Shown here: piece by piece, positions 53,727-62,343 of the stretch
Layout: every line of letters starts with the position of its first letter
Position numbering within the stretch: the first letter of the stretch is position 1
Source of the DNA: Streptomyces genisteinicus
Lineage (GTDB): Bacteria; Actinomycetota; Actinomycetes; Streptomycetales; Streptomycetaceae
Length of the DNA: 64,000 nt
Reading direction: 5' to 3'
Assembly (NCBI RefSeq): GCF_014489615.1
Contig: NZ_CP060826.1
Location: forward strand, 1 to 64,000
Made by a program: the position numbers and the translations under genes
Notes under the pieces: model-generated
Seen by the model: the letters and a program-made list of their open reading frames with translations, nothing else
What the model was told of the DNA's origin: nothing
The model's database searches: none

Positions 53727-54725
53727 TCAGGAACTGGAGGGGGTGAGGGTGGCCAGCCAGTCGGCGAGCAGGCGGTTGGTCTCCTCGGGGCGTTCCTGCT
53801 GGACCCAGTGGCCGCACCCGTCGAGGAGGTGGGAGGCGGACAGGGCGGGGAGTGTGGTGGGGAAGGCGTCGATGGCGTCGGACATCCAGGTGGTGGAGGC
53901 GTCCCGGGTGCCGCCGATGAACAGGGACGGCTGGGTGATCGGGGCTCCGCGGTGAGGGGCGAGGTCTTCCCAGTCACGGTCCACGGCCCGGTACCGGTTG
54001 AGGGCGCCGGTGAGGCCGGTGTGCTCGAACTGCGCGGCGTAGAAGTCGAGCACGTCGTCGGTCAGCCACGCCGGGCGGCTGTCCGCGGGGAAGCGGTCGC
54101 GCAGCCGGCCGCCGTCGCGGGCGACGAAGTGGGGGTCGGGCTCGTCGGCGGCCGGCATGGTGTCGGCGGACAGGGCAGCGTAGAAGCCCGCGAGCCAGCC
54201 CCGGACATCGGGCTCGATCTCCGCCTCCGCGCGGCCGGGCTCCTGGAAGTAGGAGACGTAGAACTCCTCCCCGGGTCCGCCGATCCGGCTGAAGACGTCG
54301 GTCGGGCGGGGGCCGCCGGGGGGCGCGTAGGGGACGCTGAGGAGGGCGACGGCGGTGAAGACGCCGGGGTGGAGGAGGGCGGAGGCGGAGGCGATGTTCG
54401 AGCCCCAGTCGTGTCCGACGAGCACGGCGGTCTCCTCGCCGAGGGCGCGGACGACGGCGACGTTGTCCTCGGCGAGGTCGAGCAGCCGGTAGGCGTCGGC
54501 CCCGGCGGGCTCGGAGGAGCGCCCGTAGCCGCGCACGTCCACGGCCACCGCCCGGTATCCGGCCGCGGCGAGGGCGGGCAGCTGGTGCCGCCAGGAGTAC
54601 CAGGACTCCGGGAAGCCGTGGATGAGCAGGACCAGGGGGCCGGTGCCCTGCTCGACGAGGTGCAGGCGGCCGGCGGGGGCCGCGACGGTGCGGTGGCGGA
54701 GTGCGGCTGACGGGTCGGGGCGCAT
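53727..54725 (-). CDS. Epoxide hydrolase-like alpha/beta hydrolase
   Basis: This is a 332-residue protein. The HGFPESWYSW oxyanion motif, the GHDWGS elbow with an Asp nucleophile instead of Ser, and the final His in DGCGHWVQQERPEE are features of soluble epoxide hydrolases. The cap domain contains paired tyrosines in FYVSYFQEPG and FYAAQFEHTG regions. It opens epoxides by a covalent Asp ester. ATG 54725 follows GAGGAG. It has no signal peptide. Confidence 0.85.
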   Translation of the reverse strand: MRPDPSAALRHRTVAAPAGRLHLVEQGTGPLVLLIHGFPESWYSWRHQLPALAAAGYRAVAVDVRGYGRSSEPAGADAYRLLDLAEDNVAVVRALGEETAVLVGHDWGSNIASASALLHPGVFTAVALLSVPYAPPGGPRPTDVFSRIGGPGEEFYVSYFQEPGRAEAEIEPDVRGWLAGFYAALSADTMPAADEPDPHFVARDGGRLRDRFPADSRPAWLTDDVLDFYAAQFEHTGLTGALNRYRAVDRDWEDLAPHRGAPITQPSLFIGGTRDASTTWMSDAIDAFPTTLPALSASHLLDGCGHWVQQERPEETNRLLADWLATLTPSSS

Positions 54726-55066
54726 GGGGCTGCTCCTCCTCGGATCGCGGGCAGGACGCGGGGCGTGCACCGATCATGCGTCCCGGTGACCGCCCGACGC
54801 GATCAGCGTTGCCGGTCCGGCAAGCCCGCAGGGCGGAAGCCGGAAGGCTGCGCACGGCTGTGCTGCCCTGTGCGGAGGGCCGGATCCGTCGGCGGGTCCC
54901 CGGGCCGTCACTCCGGGGTGCGACGAGCGGCAACCCGCCCCGCCCGGACTCGCAGGCGGCAGGGGCGCCGCATCCGGCGCCCTTCCCTGCCGAGGGCGGG
55001 GGAAGGGCGCCGGCTGCTCCGGCTGGGTGCCCGGGCGTCATGGAGGCGCGGGCGGGCGCCGGGTGC
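54726..55066. other. Intergenic spacer, no gene
   Basis: No ORF with coding bias was found. It is upstream of the epoxide hydrolase gene and must contain its promoter. It is followed by a 17-base tandem repeat. Confidence 0.35.
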
Positions 55067-55134
55067 GGCGCGGTGCCGGATGTGGCGCGGTGCCGGATGT
55101 GGCGCGGTGCCGGATGTGGCGCGGTGCCGGATCA
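55067..55134. repeat. 17-base tandem repeat, four copies
   Basis: The unit GGCGCGGTGCCGGATGT is present three times exactly (55067-55117) and a fourth time with changes in the last two bases (55118-55134). The last copy ends in the stop codon of the PLAT-like gene on the minus strand, so it forms the 3' untranslated region of that mRNA. Units contain no internal palindrome. Confidence 0.85.
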
Positions 55135-55584
55135 GACGCTCTGAAGGCTGCCGACCGGCCTCAGGTACAGGGCCTTGCCGGACTTGTCGTCCAGCCAGAT
55201 CCTGCCCCTCTCACCGTGCGGCCGCAGGGCGGGGTGGGTGTAGCTGCGGGCGTCGCGGCTGTCGGGGTTGACGGTCACCGAGACCATCTCGATGCACCAG
55301 GGCGGCTCGCTGCCGGACGTCTCCATCCGCAGGTAGACGGGGAAGTGGATCAGGTCGTCGGTGTCCAGTTGAGGGCCCCGCGGGTCGTTGTACTCCGCGT
55401 TCTCGACGTTGGTTCCCTCGCCGAACCAGTACGTGTCGTCCGCCGCGCGACCGGTGTCGCCGCGGCCCTGGAGGTCCAGCAGGAACTCCCTGCCGCCCAC
55501 GCCGAGATAGATCCAGCTGTCGCTGCCGGCCCCGCCGACGTCCGCGGTCTCGACATGCGCCCGGATCTGGGTGATCGGTGCCAT
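55132..55584 (-). CDS. PLAT/LH2-like domain protein
   Basis: This is a 150-residue single domain. It reads ITQIRAHVETADVGGAGSDS, WIYLGVGGREFLLDLQGRGD, TNVENAEYNDPRGPQLDTDD and CIEMVSVTVNP. The GAGSDSWIYLGVGG strand pair and the Asp-rich loops match PLAT beta-sandwich domains, which bind lipid or protein partners. The C-terminal RIWLDDKSGKALYLRPV segment completes it. It has no signal peptide. ATG 55584 follows GAAGGAG. Confidence 0.65.
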   Translation of the reverse strand: MAPITQIRAHVETADVGGAGSDSWIYLGVGGREFLLDLQGRGDTGRAADDTYWFGEGTNVENAEYNDPRGPQLDTDDLIHFPVYLRMETSGSEPPWCIEMVSVTVNPDSRDARSYTHPALRPHGERGRIWLDDKSGKALYLRPVGSLQSV

Positions 55585-56061
55585 GGAAATGCTCCTTCTC
55601 CCGCCGCGGTGGCCGGCTCGCATCGGACCGCATACGAAGAATCGGGGCGGACGCGGCGGTGAACCGTCCCCGGGACGGCCGTGCGGAGCAGCGCAGGCCC
55701 CGTCCGGCCCCGGGCGGGGCAGCGGACGGCGGGCGACTGCGGCGAGTGGTGGGGGGTGGGTGGTGAATGTGCCGCGCACCAGGGGGATGCCCACCGCGAA
55801 TCCGCCGAAAAGGCCCGCCCGTCAAACCCGCTCGACCTGGTGAAGCGGCAGCACGGCCTGCGCGCCCGATGCCCCCGGCGGCGCCGGGCGGTGCGCTCGG
55901 TCCGGGCGGGGGCGGGGTGCGGGCGGTGCCCTCGGTCCGGGCGGGGCGGGGTGCGGCGGGTTTTCCTCCCGTACAACCATCGGCCCGGTCCGCCGGTCAG
56001 GTGGGGTGCGGTGAACGCGTTCGCCGCGATGTCCCGCCCTGTTCCCCTGGAGGCCACCGAC
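55585..56061. other. Divergent spacer with short direct repeats
   Basis: This lies between two divergent genes. GGTCCGGGCGGGG and GGCGGGGTGCGG recur at about 55898-55955. It holds both promoters and no recognised gene. Confidence 0.4.
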
Positions 56062-58191
56062 GTGTCCCGCGCCATCCTCAGTCCCCGGATCCGGCTCGCC
56101 GCCGCCGTGCTCACCGTCTCCACGGCGACGGCTGTCGCCGGGACACTCCTGACCGCTCCCGGGGCCGCCGCCGCGCCCGCCGGGATCGTGCGCCAGGAGA
56201 CCGCCCGGGACGCGGTCCCGTTCCCGAAGGACGCGGAGCTCGTCAGTGCGGGCAGGACCGGTTTCCTCGCGCGGACGGGCGAGGCGTTCTTCTGGACCGG
56301 CTACGACGGCACGGTGACCCAGCTGCCCGGCACCGGCTACTCCGGCGCCGACGGCGCCGACACGGTCGTCCACGCGACCGGGAACGACACCTACACCCTG
56401 CGCGACATGGGCACGGACGCCGAGCCGCTCGTGGTCACCACGCCCGGCGCCCTCCGGGGCGTCATCGGCACGACCCTGCTGATGGCCCGCGCCGACGGGC
56501 TGCACCTGGTCGACGGGAAGGGCGGGGAGGCCGTCAGCCGCGCGGTGACCGGTCTGCCCGCGGGAGCCACCGGGGTGGAATCCGTCGACGCCGGGTCGTT
56601 CACGGTCCTGCACGGCGACGACACCCTGTACCTGGTGGACGCCGCCAAGGCCGCCGCGGTCACCCACGCCGTGACCCACAACAGCATCCTGGGCTTCGAG
56701 AGCGTCGTCAGCTCGCCGACCCACCTGGGCTGGGGCGACTACAACTCCGCGGACACCGAGCGGCACTTCCACCTCCGTGACGTGCGCACGGGCGTGACCG
56801 AGTCGCTCAACGCCACCGGCTCGGGTCCGGTCCTCTCACCGGAGTGGCTGGCGTACTCGGGCAACTCCGCCACCGACCCCGCCGCGCGGCCCCTGACCCT
56901 GCGCTCGCTCGAGGACGGGCGCGTCCTCCAGGTCCTCGACCGCGCCACGGCAATCCGGGTCGACGCCGACGGCGCGTTCGTCGTGCGCGGCACCCTCGCC
57001 CGGGAGGACGGTGTCTACCGGGTGACCGTGGGCGCGGACGGCACCCCTGCGGTGCAGCTCCTCGCGAGCGCCGGACGCATACCGGACCTCGCCGTCACGC
57101 GCGAGGTCACGCCGCGGACCGCCGACTTCGGCGGCCCGTCCGACCGGGTGAGAATGGCCTGGGAGCTGAGCCAGCCCGCGTCCGCCAGGCTGACCCTGAC
57201 CCACACCGCCACCGGCAGGCAGCGGGTGATGGACTCGTACAGCTCGGGGACCGCGCACGAGTTCTCCTGGAGCAGCGGCAACAGCCTGTACGAGATGGCC
57301 GACTACGCCGGCGAGTACACCTGGACGATGACGGCCAAGGAGAGGTACGCGGTCGGGGCGCCCGTCGAGCGGACCGGCTCCCTCACCGTCAACCGCCCCC
57401 CGGTGCACCGCGATCACGACGCCAACGGCCACGACGACGTCCTGGTCCGCGACAGCGCGGGACAGCTGTCCGCGTACGAGGGCAAGCAGCTGTCCTACGG
57501 CGGGCCGCACACGGAGCCGGACTCGACCGTCCTGGGCACCGGGTGGAACACGTACACGCTGATGGCCGCCCCCGGCGACCTGGGCGGCACCGCGGCGGAC
57601 GACGTCGTCGGCCGCGACCGCGACGGCGTCCTGTGGCTCCACCGGGGCGAGGCGCAGAAGCTGCTGCCGCGGACGCGGATCGGCGGCGGCTGGCAGGTCT
57701 ACAACAAAATCACCGGTGGCTCGGACCTGAACGGCGACGGACGGGGCGATCTCCTCGCCACCGACACCTCCGGCGTGCTGTGGGCCTACTTCTCCACGGG
57801 TGACGCGGCCAGGCCCTTCGAACCGCGCAGAAAGGTCGGCGGCGGCTGGCAGGTCTACAACCTCCTGACCGCTGCCGGCAACCTCGCCGGCGCCCCAGGC
57901 GGCGACCTCCTCGCGCGCGACACCTCGGGCGTCCTCTGGCTCTACCTCGGCAAGGGCGACGGCACGTTCACCGCCCGCCGCAAGGTCGGCGGCGGCTGGC
58001 AGCGGTTCACCCACATCGCCCCGCTGCGGGAACAGAACGTCAATGAGTGGCGCTTCGGCCGGACGGGCCTGTTCGCGATCGGGCCGGACGGCTCGCGCTA
58101 CTACCCCAACAGGGGCCATGTCGACGGTGTGTTCGCGCCCCCGGTGGACCTCGCGCCGAAGACCGGCTCGACGTTCACAACCGCCTTCTGA
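56062..58191 (+). CDS. Secreted FG-GAP/VCBS-repeat beta-propeller protein
   Basis: This is a 709-residue protein. A signal peptide (cleavage after AAA, about residue 35) precedes a first part with WD-like beta-propeller blades (TGFLARTGEAFFWTGYDG, NDTYTLRDMGTD, TLYLVDAAKAAAV). A beta-sandwich FlgD-like segment follows (WELSQPASARLTLTHTATGR to YAGEYTWTMTAK). The C-terminal half has three or four FG-GAP blades, with DHDANGHDDVLVRDSAGQL, GSDLNGDGRGDLLATDTSG, and three copies of a GGGWQxxN/T block. The DxNxDGxxD loops bind calcium. GTG 56062 with GGAGG is chosen over ATG 56029. An extracellular binding or adhesive role is likely; ligand unknown. Confidence 0.75.
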   Translation: MSRAILSPRIRLAAAVLTVSTATAVAGTLLTAPGAAAAPAGIVRQETARDAVPFPKDAELVSAGRTGFLARTGEAFFWTGYDGTVTQLPGTGYSGADGADTVVHATGNDTYTLRDMGTDAEPLVVTTPGALRGVIGTTLLMARADGLHLVDGKGGEAVSRAVTGLPAGATGVESVDAGSFTVLHGDDTLYLVDAAKAAAVTHAVTHNSILGFESVVSSPTHLGWGDYNSADTERHFHLRDVRTGVTESLNATGSGPVLSPEWLAYSGNSATDPAARPLTLRSLEDGRVLQVLDRATAIRVDADGAFVVRGTLAREDGVYRVTVGADGTPAVQLLASAGRIPDLAVTREVTPRTADFGGPSDRVRMAWELSQPASARLTLTHTATGRQRVMDSYSSGTAHEFSWSSGNSLYEMADYAGEYTWTMTAKERYAVGAPVERTGSLTVNRPPVHRDHDANGHDDVLVRDSAGQLSAYEGKQLSYGGPHTEPDSTVLGTGWNTYTLMAAPGDLGGTAADDVVGRDRDGVLWLHRGEAQKLLPRTRIGGGWQVYNKITGGSDLNGDGRGDLLATDTSGVLWAYFSTGDAARPFEPRRKVGGGWQVYNLLTAAGNLAGAPGGDLLARDTSGVLWLYLGKGDGTFTARRKVGGGWQRFTHIAPLREQNVNEWRFGRTGLFAIGPDGSRYYPNRGHVDGVFAPPVDLAPKTGSTFTTAF

Positions 58192-58246
58192 CCCACCCGG
58201 GGCTACCCCGGCGGCACGGTGGAAGGGGGCGGTGGCGGTCACGAAG

Positions 58247-58272
58247 CCTTTGACAAATTATTTTGTCAAAGG
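58247..58272. promoter_or_regulatory. Perfect 11+11 palindrome: operator of the ArsR-SRPBCC operon
   Basis: CCTTTGACAAA and TTTGTCAAAGG flank a four-base spacer (TTAT). The AT-rich centre could serve as the promoter -10 region. It ends 12 bases before the ArsR-type start codon. This strongly suggests autorepression. Confidence 0.8.
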
Positions 58273-58284
58273 CATCGTGACGTC

Positions 58285-58890
58285 ATGGACACCGTCCCTC
58301 TCGACGTCATCCGCGCGCCCGCGGCGGCGATGGCCGCGCTCGACCCGGTGCGTTCCCGCCTGCTGGCGCATCTCCGGGAAGCACGCTCGGCCGGCGGGCT
58401 GGCGCGTGAGCTCGGCCTGTCCCGGCAGCGGGTCAACTACCACCTGCGGCAGCTGGAGGAGCAGGGGCTCGTCGTGGCGGCGGGCGACCGGCAGTGGGGC
58501 GGCATCACCGAACGGCTGGTGGTGGCCACCGCCCACGCGTACGTGATCTCCCCCGAGGCCATGGGCCGTCTCGCGCCGCCGCCTCCCGACGAGCGGCCGG
58601 ACCGGCTGTCGGCCTCCTTCCTCCTCGCGCTCGCCGCACAGACCGTCCGCCACCTGGGCGGCCTGCTCGCCCGCTCGCGGAGCACCGGCAAGCCGGCCGA
58701 GACCTTCGCCGTCCAGGCGGACGTCGCGCTCGCCTCCCCCGCCGCACGCGCCGCCTTCGCCCGCGACCTGGCCGAGGCGGTGACCGCCGTCGTCGCCCGC
58801 TACCACGACGAGCGCCCGGGCGGCCGGGTGCACCGGCTGGTCGTCGGCGCCTATCCCCTTCCCCCCGCACAGGAGCAGCCCCATGACTGA
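58285..58890 (+). CDS. ArsR-like winged-helix regulator
   Basis: This is a 201-residue protein. The winged helix reads LDPVRSRLLAHLREARSAGG, LARELGLSRQRVNYHLRQLE and GLVVAAGDRQWGGITERLVV. A longer C-terminal domain (about 100-200, HLGGLLARSRSTGKPAETF) probably serves dimerisation or ligand sensing. No metal-binding cysteine motif is present, so it is not an arsenic sensor. It overlaps the next gene (SRPBCC) by eight bases. The palindrome upstream is the likely binding site. Confidence 0.8.
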   Translation: MDTVPLDVIRAPAAAMAALDPVRSRLLAHLREARSAGGLARELGLSRQRVNYHLRQLEEQGLVVAAGDRQWGGITERLVVATAHAYVISPEAMGRLAPPPPDERPDRLSASFLLALAAQTVRHLGGLLARSRSTGKPAETFAVQADVALASPAARAAFARDLAEAVTAVVARYHDERPGGRVHRLVVGAYPLPPAQEQPHD

Positions 58891-59698
58891 CGTACATCTC
58901 CACGTGGACGACGAGGACGGCCGCTACCGGGCCGTGGCCGAGGTCGAGGTGCCCGGGACACCGGAGGAGGTCTGGGAGGTGATCGCCACCGGGCCGGGCA
59001 TCGAGGCGTGGTTCGTGCCGGCCGAGGTGGAGCCGCGGGAGGGCGGACGCTTCGTCACCCACCACGGTTCGTTCGGTGCGTCCGAGGGCGTCGTCACGGC
59101 CTGGGAGCCTCCGCACCGGCTCGCCTACGACGAGCCGGACTGGCAGGGCGACGGCACCGCCGTCCCGCCGTGGAACACCGAGATCCTCGTCGAGGCCCGG
59201 ACGGGCGACACCTGTGTCGTGCGCCTGTCCTCGGGGTTCCTCGCCGGCGGCGAGGACTGGCAGGACGACATCCGCGGGACCTTCGACGGCTGGCGCGGAG
59301 CCCTGCGCAACCTGCGGATCTACCTCACCCACTTCGCCGGCCTGCCCGTCACCACGCTCACGGTCATGCACGAGGTGCAAGAGGGGCAGCCCCTGCCCGA
59401 CGTACGCGCGGCCGCCGGGCTCGGCGGGGTCCGCCGGGGCGACGAGACGCGGACGGCCGCGGACGCTCCCGCGCTGCGCGGGACCGTGGAGGAGGTGGGC
59501 GACGACTCCGTCACGCTGCGGACCACCGAGCCGTCCGCCGGGCTCGTCGAACTCGCCACCGTGGAATGGGGGTCCACCCGCATGATCGTGGTGCGCGGCA
59601 CGCTGTACGGCGCCGACGGCCCCGCCGTCCGTGACCGGGAGCAGCCCGCGTGGGAGGACTGGGCCGCAGCGCTGGCGGCCACCGCCGCCGAGGGGTGA
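58883..59698 (+). CDS. SRPBCC (AHSA1-like) protein, target of the ArsR regulator
   Basis: This is a 271-residue protein. The first 150 residues form an AHSA1/CalC-like helix-grip fold: VAEVEVPGTPEEVWEVIATG, IEAWFVPAEVEPREGGRFVT, GVVTAWEPPHRLAYDEPDWQ, RGTFDGWRGALRNLRIYLTH. The rest (from about 170) is a second, less clear domain with a TVEEVGDDSVTLRTTEPSAG block. ArsR-SRPBCC pairs are widespread; the SRPBCC partner binds hydrophobic molecules. The eight-base overlap with the regulator gene means coupled translation. Confidence 0.8.
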   Translation: MTDVHLHVDDEDGRYRAVAEVEVPGTPEEVWEVIATGPGIEAWFVPAEVEPREGGRFVTHHGSFGASEGVVTAWEPPHRLAYDEPDWQGDGTAVPPWNTEILVEARTGDTCVVRLSSGFLAGGEDWQDDIRGTFDGWRGALRNLRIYLTHFAGLPVTTLTVMHEVQEGQPLPDVRAAAGLGGVRRGDETRTAADAPALRGTVEEVGDDSVTLRTTEPSAGLVELATVEWGSTRMIVVRGTLYGADGPAVRDREQPAWEDWAAALAATAAEG

Positions 59699-59991
59699 CC
59701 GGTGGGTGACCCGGGAGTGACCGGCTGTGCGGCGTCCCTCGCGGGACGCCGCGCGAACGTCTCGCTCCGGGCGGGGTAGGGGCGGGTGCTTTCGGGCGGG
59801 GGCAGGAGCGTGCCTTCGGGCGAAGGGCGGGCGGGGGCCTTCGGGCGGGGCGGGAGGGGTGCCGGGGCGCCGGTCACCGCGGCGGTCCGCTCGGCCGCAC
59901 CGGCACGGTCGGGGGCGTCGCTCGCGGCACAGGGCCGGATGCCGCCCCGCGCGGTGGGTGGCATCCGGCAGGCCGGGCGCGCCGGTACGGG
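59699..59991. other. Convergent intergenic region with GGGCGGGG repeats
   Basis: No gene. There are three copies of a TTCGGGCG-type motif between about 59789 and 59848, and GTGACC repeats near 59700-59722. It must contain the terminators of the two convergent genes. Confidence 0.35.
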
Positions 59992-60711
59992 CTACGCGCT
60001 CCGGTTGAGCAGGCCGGTGTCGACGGCCTCGGCGATGAGGGCGGCGCCGCGGCTGTTCTGGTGGATGTGGTCGGTCGTGAGCAGGAGACCTCGCCGCCGC
60101 GAGATGCTGTCGAGGCTGCGGCGCAGCACCGCGCGGCGGGCGAGGACGCCGATGACCGCGGCGGGTGTCGCCTCCCGGTACGGAATCGGCGGCGGGTCCG
60201 CCCGGCGCAGCTCCTCGATCTGCCGTTCGTGGAGCGGGAGATGGACCACCCCACTGGTGGCGGCGACCTCGGCGATCATCCGGCTGTACGCCTGCGATGC
60301 CTGTGCCGCCGGTCCGTCGGGCTGTTGGCCGAGCACCGGCAGCGACAGCAGACCGATCGTCGCGTCTGTCTCCGCTCGCAGCCGTGCGACGCCGGCTCCC
60401 AGGCAGTGCTGGAACCAGTCGGCCGACGGGCGGTGGGGCAGCTGCTTGCGCTTCACGGCCTGCTCGACGGGGTAGCCGGCGAGGCTCGCCCGGGCGTCGT
60501 TGGTCCCGATCAGCACGGTGATCACATCGGGTGGGTCGCCGACGACGGCGTCGAGGCGTTGCAAGAGGTTGTGGGCGAAGTCGCCGTTGACGCCGAAGCG
60601 GGCGAGCCGGACGTCGCCGGGAGGGCGGCGGCGTCCGAGGAGATCCAGGTAGTCGACGCTGAACTGCGCGCGGGTGAGGCTGTCGCCGAGGCAGGCGATG
60701 CGTGTCGTCAC
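59992..60711 (-). CDS. SGNH/GDSL hydrolase
   Basis: This is a 239-residue esterase-like protein. Block I is IACLGDSLTRAQFSVDYLDL (catalytic Ser), block II FGVNGDFAHNLL (Gly), block III ITVLIGTNDARASL (Asn) and block V DHIHQNSRGAALIAEA (Asp and His). All four signature blocks are present. It acts on an ester or acyl group of unknown substrate. GTG 60711 with CCGGAGGAGG overlaps the stop of the cupin gene. It has no signal peptide. Confidence 0.85.
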   Translation of the reverse strand: MTTRIACLGDSLTRAQFSVDYLDLLGRRRPPGDVRLARFGVNGDFAHNLLQRLDAVVGDPPDVITVLIGTNDARASLAGYPVEQAVKRKQLPHRPSADWFQHCLGAGVARLRAETDATIGLLSLPVLGQQPDGPAAQASQAYSRMIAEVAATSGVVHLPLHERQIEELRRADPPPIPYREATPAAVIGVLARRAVLRRSLDSISRRRGLLLTTDHIHQNSRGAALIAEAVDTGLLNRSA

Positions 60712-61202
60712 GGCGCCTCCTCCGGGCCGGGCGTGCCGGCGTGCCCTGCCGGGCCGGTGCCGGTCCGAGGACGGTGATCGGTGCCGGTCCGAGGACGGTG
60801 GTCGGTGCCGAGGGCCGCGGTGACGGACAGGATGGTCGACGGTCCCCTCATGTCGACCGCGTGCCACACCCCGGCCGGGTTGACGGTGGCCTCACCCGGC
60901 CCGAGCACGACGCGGTCGGGCACCCCGCCCGCATCGCGGGTGACCGTCACGGACCCGCTGAGGCAGACGACCAGTTCGTCGCCGGCCGGGTGGCTCTCCC
61001 AGTGGTCACCGGGCCCGTCACCGTCGAAGATCATCACCATCCGGCCCTCGGTGCCGTCCGCCGCGACCGCGGCGCTGTAGGCCCGGAGCGCCTCCGGGTC
61101 CCAGGCGAAGCCCTCGACGGGACGTGCCCGCGATCCCCGTCCGAGGTGTACGGGAGTGGTCCGAAGGTCGACGGCGTCGGGTGCGTGGTTGACGAGTCTC
61201 AT
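60708..61202 (-). CDS. Cupin-domain protein
   Basis: This is a 164-residue protein. The core cupin motifs read GDGPGDHWESHPAGDELVVC and LGPGEATVNPAGVWHAVDM, with His and Glu metal ligands. The C-terminal tail contains a duplicated GTDHRPRT unit, reflecting a small DNA duplication at 60765-60806. The gene overlaps the start of the SGNH hydrolase gene (GTGA), so the two are coupled. It may be an enzyme or sugar-binding protein. Confidence 0.75.
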   Translation of the reverse strand: MRLVNHAPDAVDLRTTPVHLGRGSRARPVEGFAWDPEALRAYSAAVAADGTEGRMVMIFDGDGPGDHWESHPAGDELVVCLSGSVTVTRDAGGVPDRVVLGPGEATVNPAGVWHAVDMRGPSTILSVTAALGTDHRPRTGTDHRPRTGTGPAGHAGTPGPEEAP

Positions 61203-61284
61203 GCCGGCGATCGTCCAGGACGGCGATCGGGCGGTCTTGAAGAAATGGGAAGGGCTGACGGCGCGACGGGCGGACGGGCGGCGG

Positions 61285-62121
61285 CTACGGCGCGTCCAGG
61301 AGCACTTCGCCGCGCCGCCAGGCCGTGGGCGACCGGCCCGTGAACTCGCGCCATTCCCGGACGAGATGGGCCTGGTCGGCGTAGCCGGAGACGGTCGCCA
61401 CATCGCCCCACGGCAGCGGGGTCCGCGCCGCCGCCAGGTCGTGCGCGTGCTCGAAGCGCAGGACCCGGGCGAAGGTCTTCGGGGACAGGCCCACCTCGCC
61501 GCGGAACCGCTCGGTGAGGTACCGGCGGCTCCAGCCGAGTTCCGCGGCGAGCGCACCGACCTGGACGCGCCCCTGCGCCGCGACGAGACGGCGCCACGCC
61601 TCGGCCACCTCGGGACGCACCCGGCGCACGTGTCCGCCGCAGGCGCCACGGCCGACGGCCCGCAGGAGCAACTCGTCCAGCACGCTGAACCGTGCCGCCC
61701 ATGTCGACGCCGATCGGAGCCGGTCGACCAGCTCGGCGGCGAGCGCTCCGAGGATCTCGTCGAGCGGGACCAGCCGGTGGGCGAGTTCGGCGGACGGCAT
61801 GCCGTAGACGGCCCGGGCCCCGAGCGGTGTCAGCGACACCCGGACACCGCGCTGGCGTCCGTCGTGGTGAATCGCGACGGACCGGCGCATCAGACCGCCG
61901 GCCACACTGCCGAATCGGGCGACCGGTGAACCGTCGTCGACGCCCGCCGCCACCTCCAGAGGATCCGACAGGCTGATCAGCGCGGTGAGCCCGCGCCCCG
62001 GCGGGCCGCAGTGCACCCCCGCCGGGAGCCCGCGGAGGTCGAAGCCGACGTACGAGTCGACGTACTCCCGCAGGGCGGGCGCCGGACGAGCACCGATCCC
62101 GGTGGCCGTGTGGTCCTCCAT
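61285..62121 (-). CDS. AraC family regulator
   Basis: This is a 278-residue protein with a C-terminal double helix-turn-helix (VQVGALAAELGWSRRYLTER and FARVLRFEHAHDLAAARTPL, GYADQAHLVREWREFTGRSP). The N-terminal domain (REYVDSYVGFDLRGLPAGVH, VRVSLTPLGARAVYGMP) resembles DUF6597-type effector domains of this family. It lies 82 bases upstream of the cupin-SGNH pair on the same strand, which could be its target. Confidence 0.85.
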   Translation of the reverse strand: MEDHTATGIGARPAPALREYVDSYVGFDLRGLPAGVHCGPPGRGLTALISLSDPLEVAAGVDDGSPVARFGSVAGGLMRRSVAIHHDGRQRGVRVSLTPLGARAVYGMPSAELAHRLVPLDEILGALAAELVDRLRSASTWAARFSVLDELLLRAVGRGACGGHVRRVRPEVAEAWRRLVAAQGRVQVGALAAELGWSRRYLTERFRGEVGLSPKTFARVLRFEHAHDLAAARTPLPWGDVATVSGYADQAHLVREWREFTGRSPTAWRRGEVLLDAP

Positions 62122-62343
62122 CCGCGTGAGTGTACGAGCCGCCCGGCGCGGGGGACTCGCTCCCTGCGCGGGGAGTTCACCGTCCGGCCGGGAGCGACTT
62201 CCTCCGGCCGGGAGCGTCCTCCTCCGGCCCGGGAAGATCGTCGCCCGGCTCCGAAGACCGGTGGAAGACCGGCGGGAGACCGGCGGACGGCCGCTCCCGG
62301 TACGGCACCCGGTGCGGGCGGCGGGCGCTCTCCCGGGTCCTGC

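Noticed and set aside
55067..55134. CRISPR or origin iterons
   Set aside because: Contiguous 17-base units without spacers, no replication gene nearby.
58285..58890. Arsenic- or metal-responsive ArsR
   Set aside because: No cysteine metal-site motif in the DNA-binding helix region; the partner gene is an SRPBCC protein.
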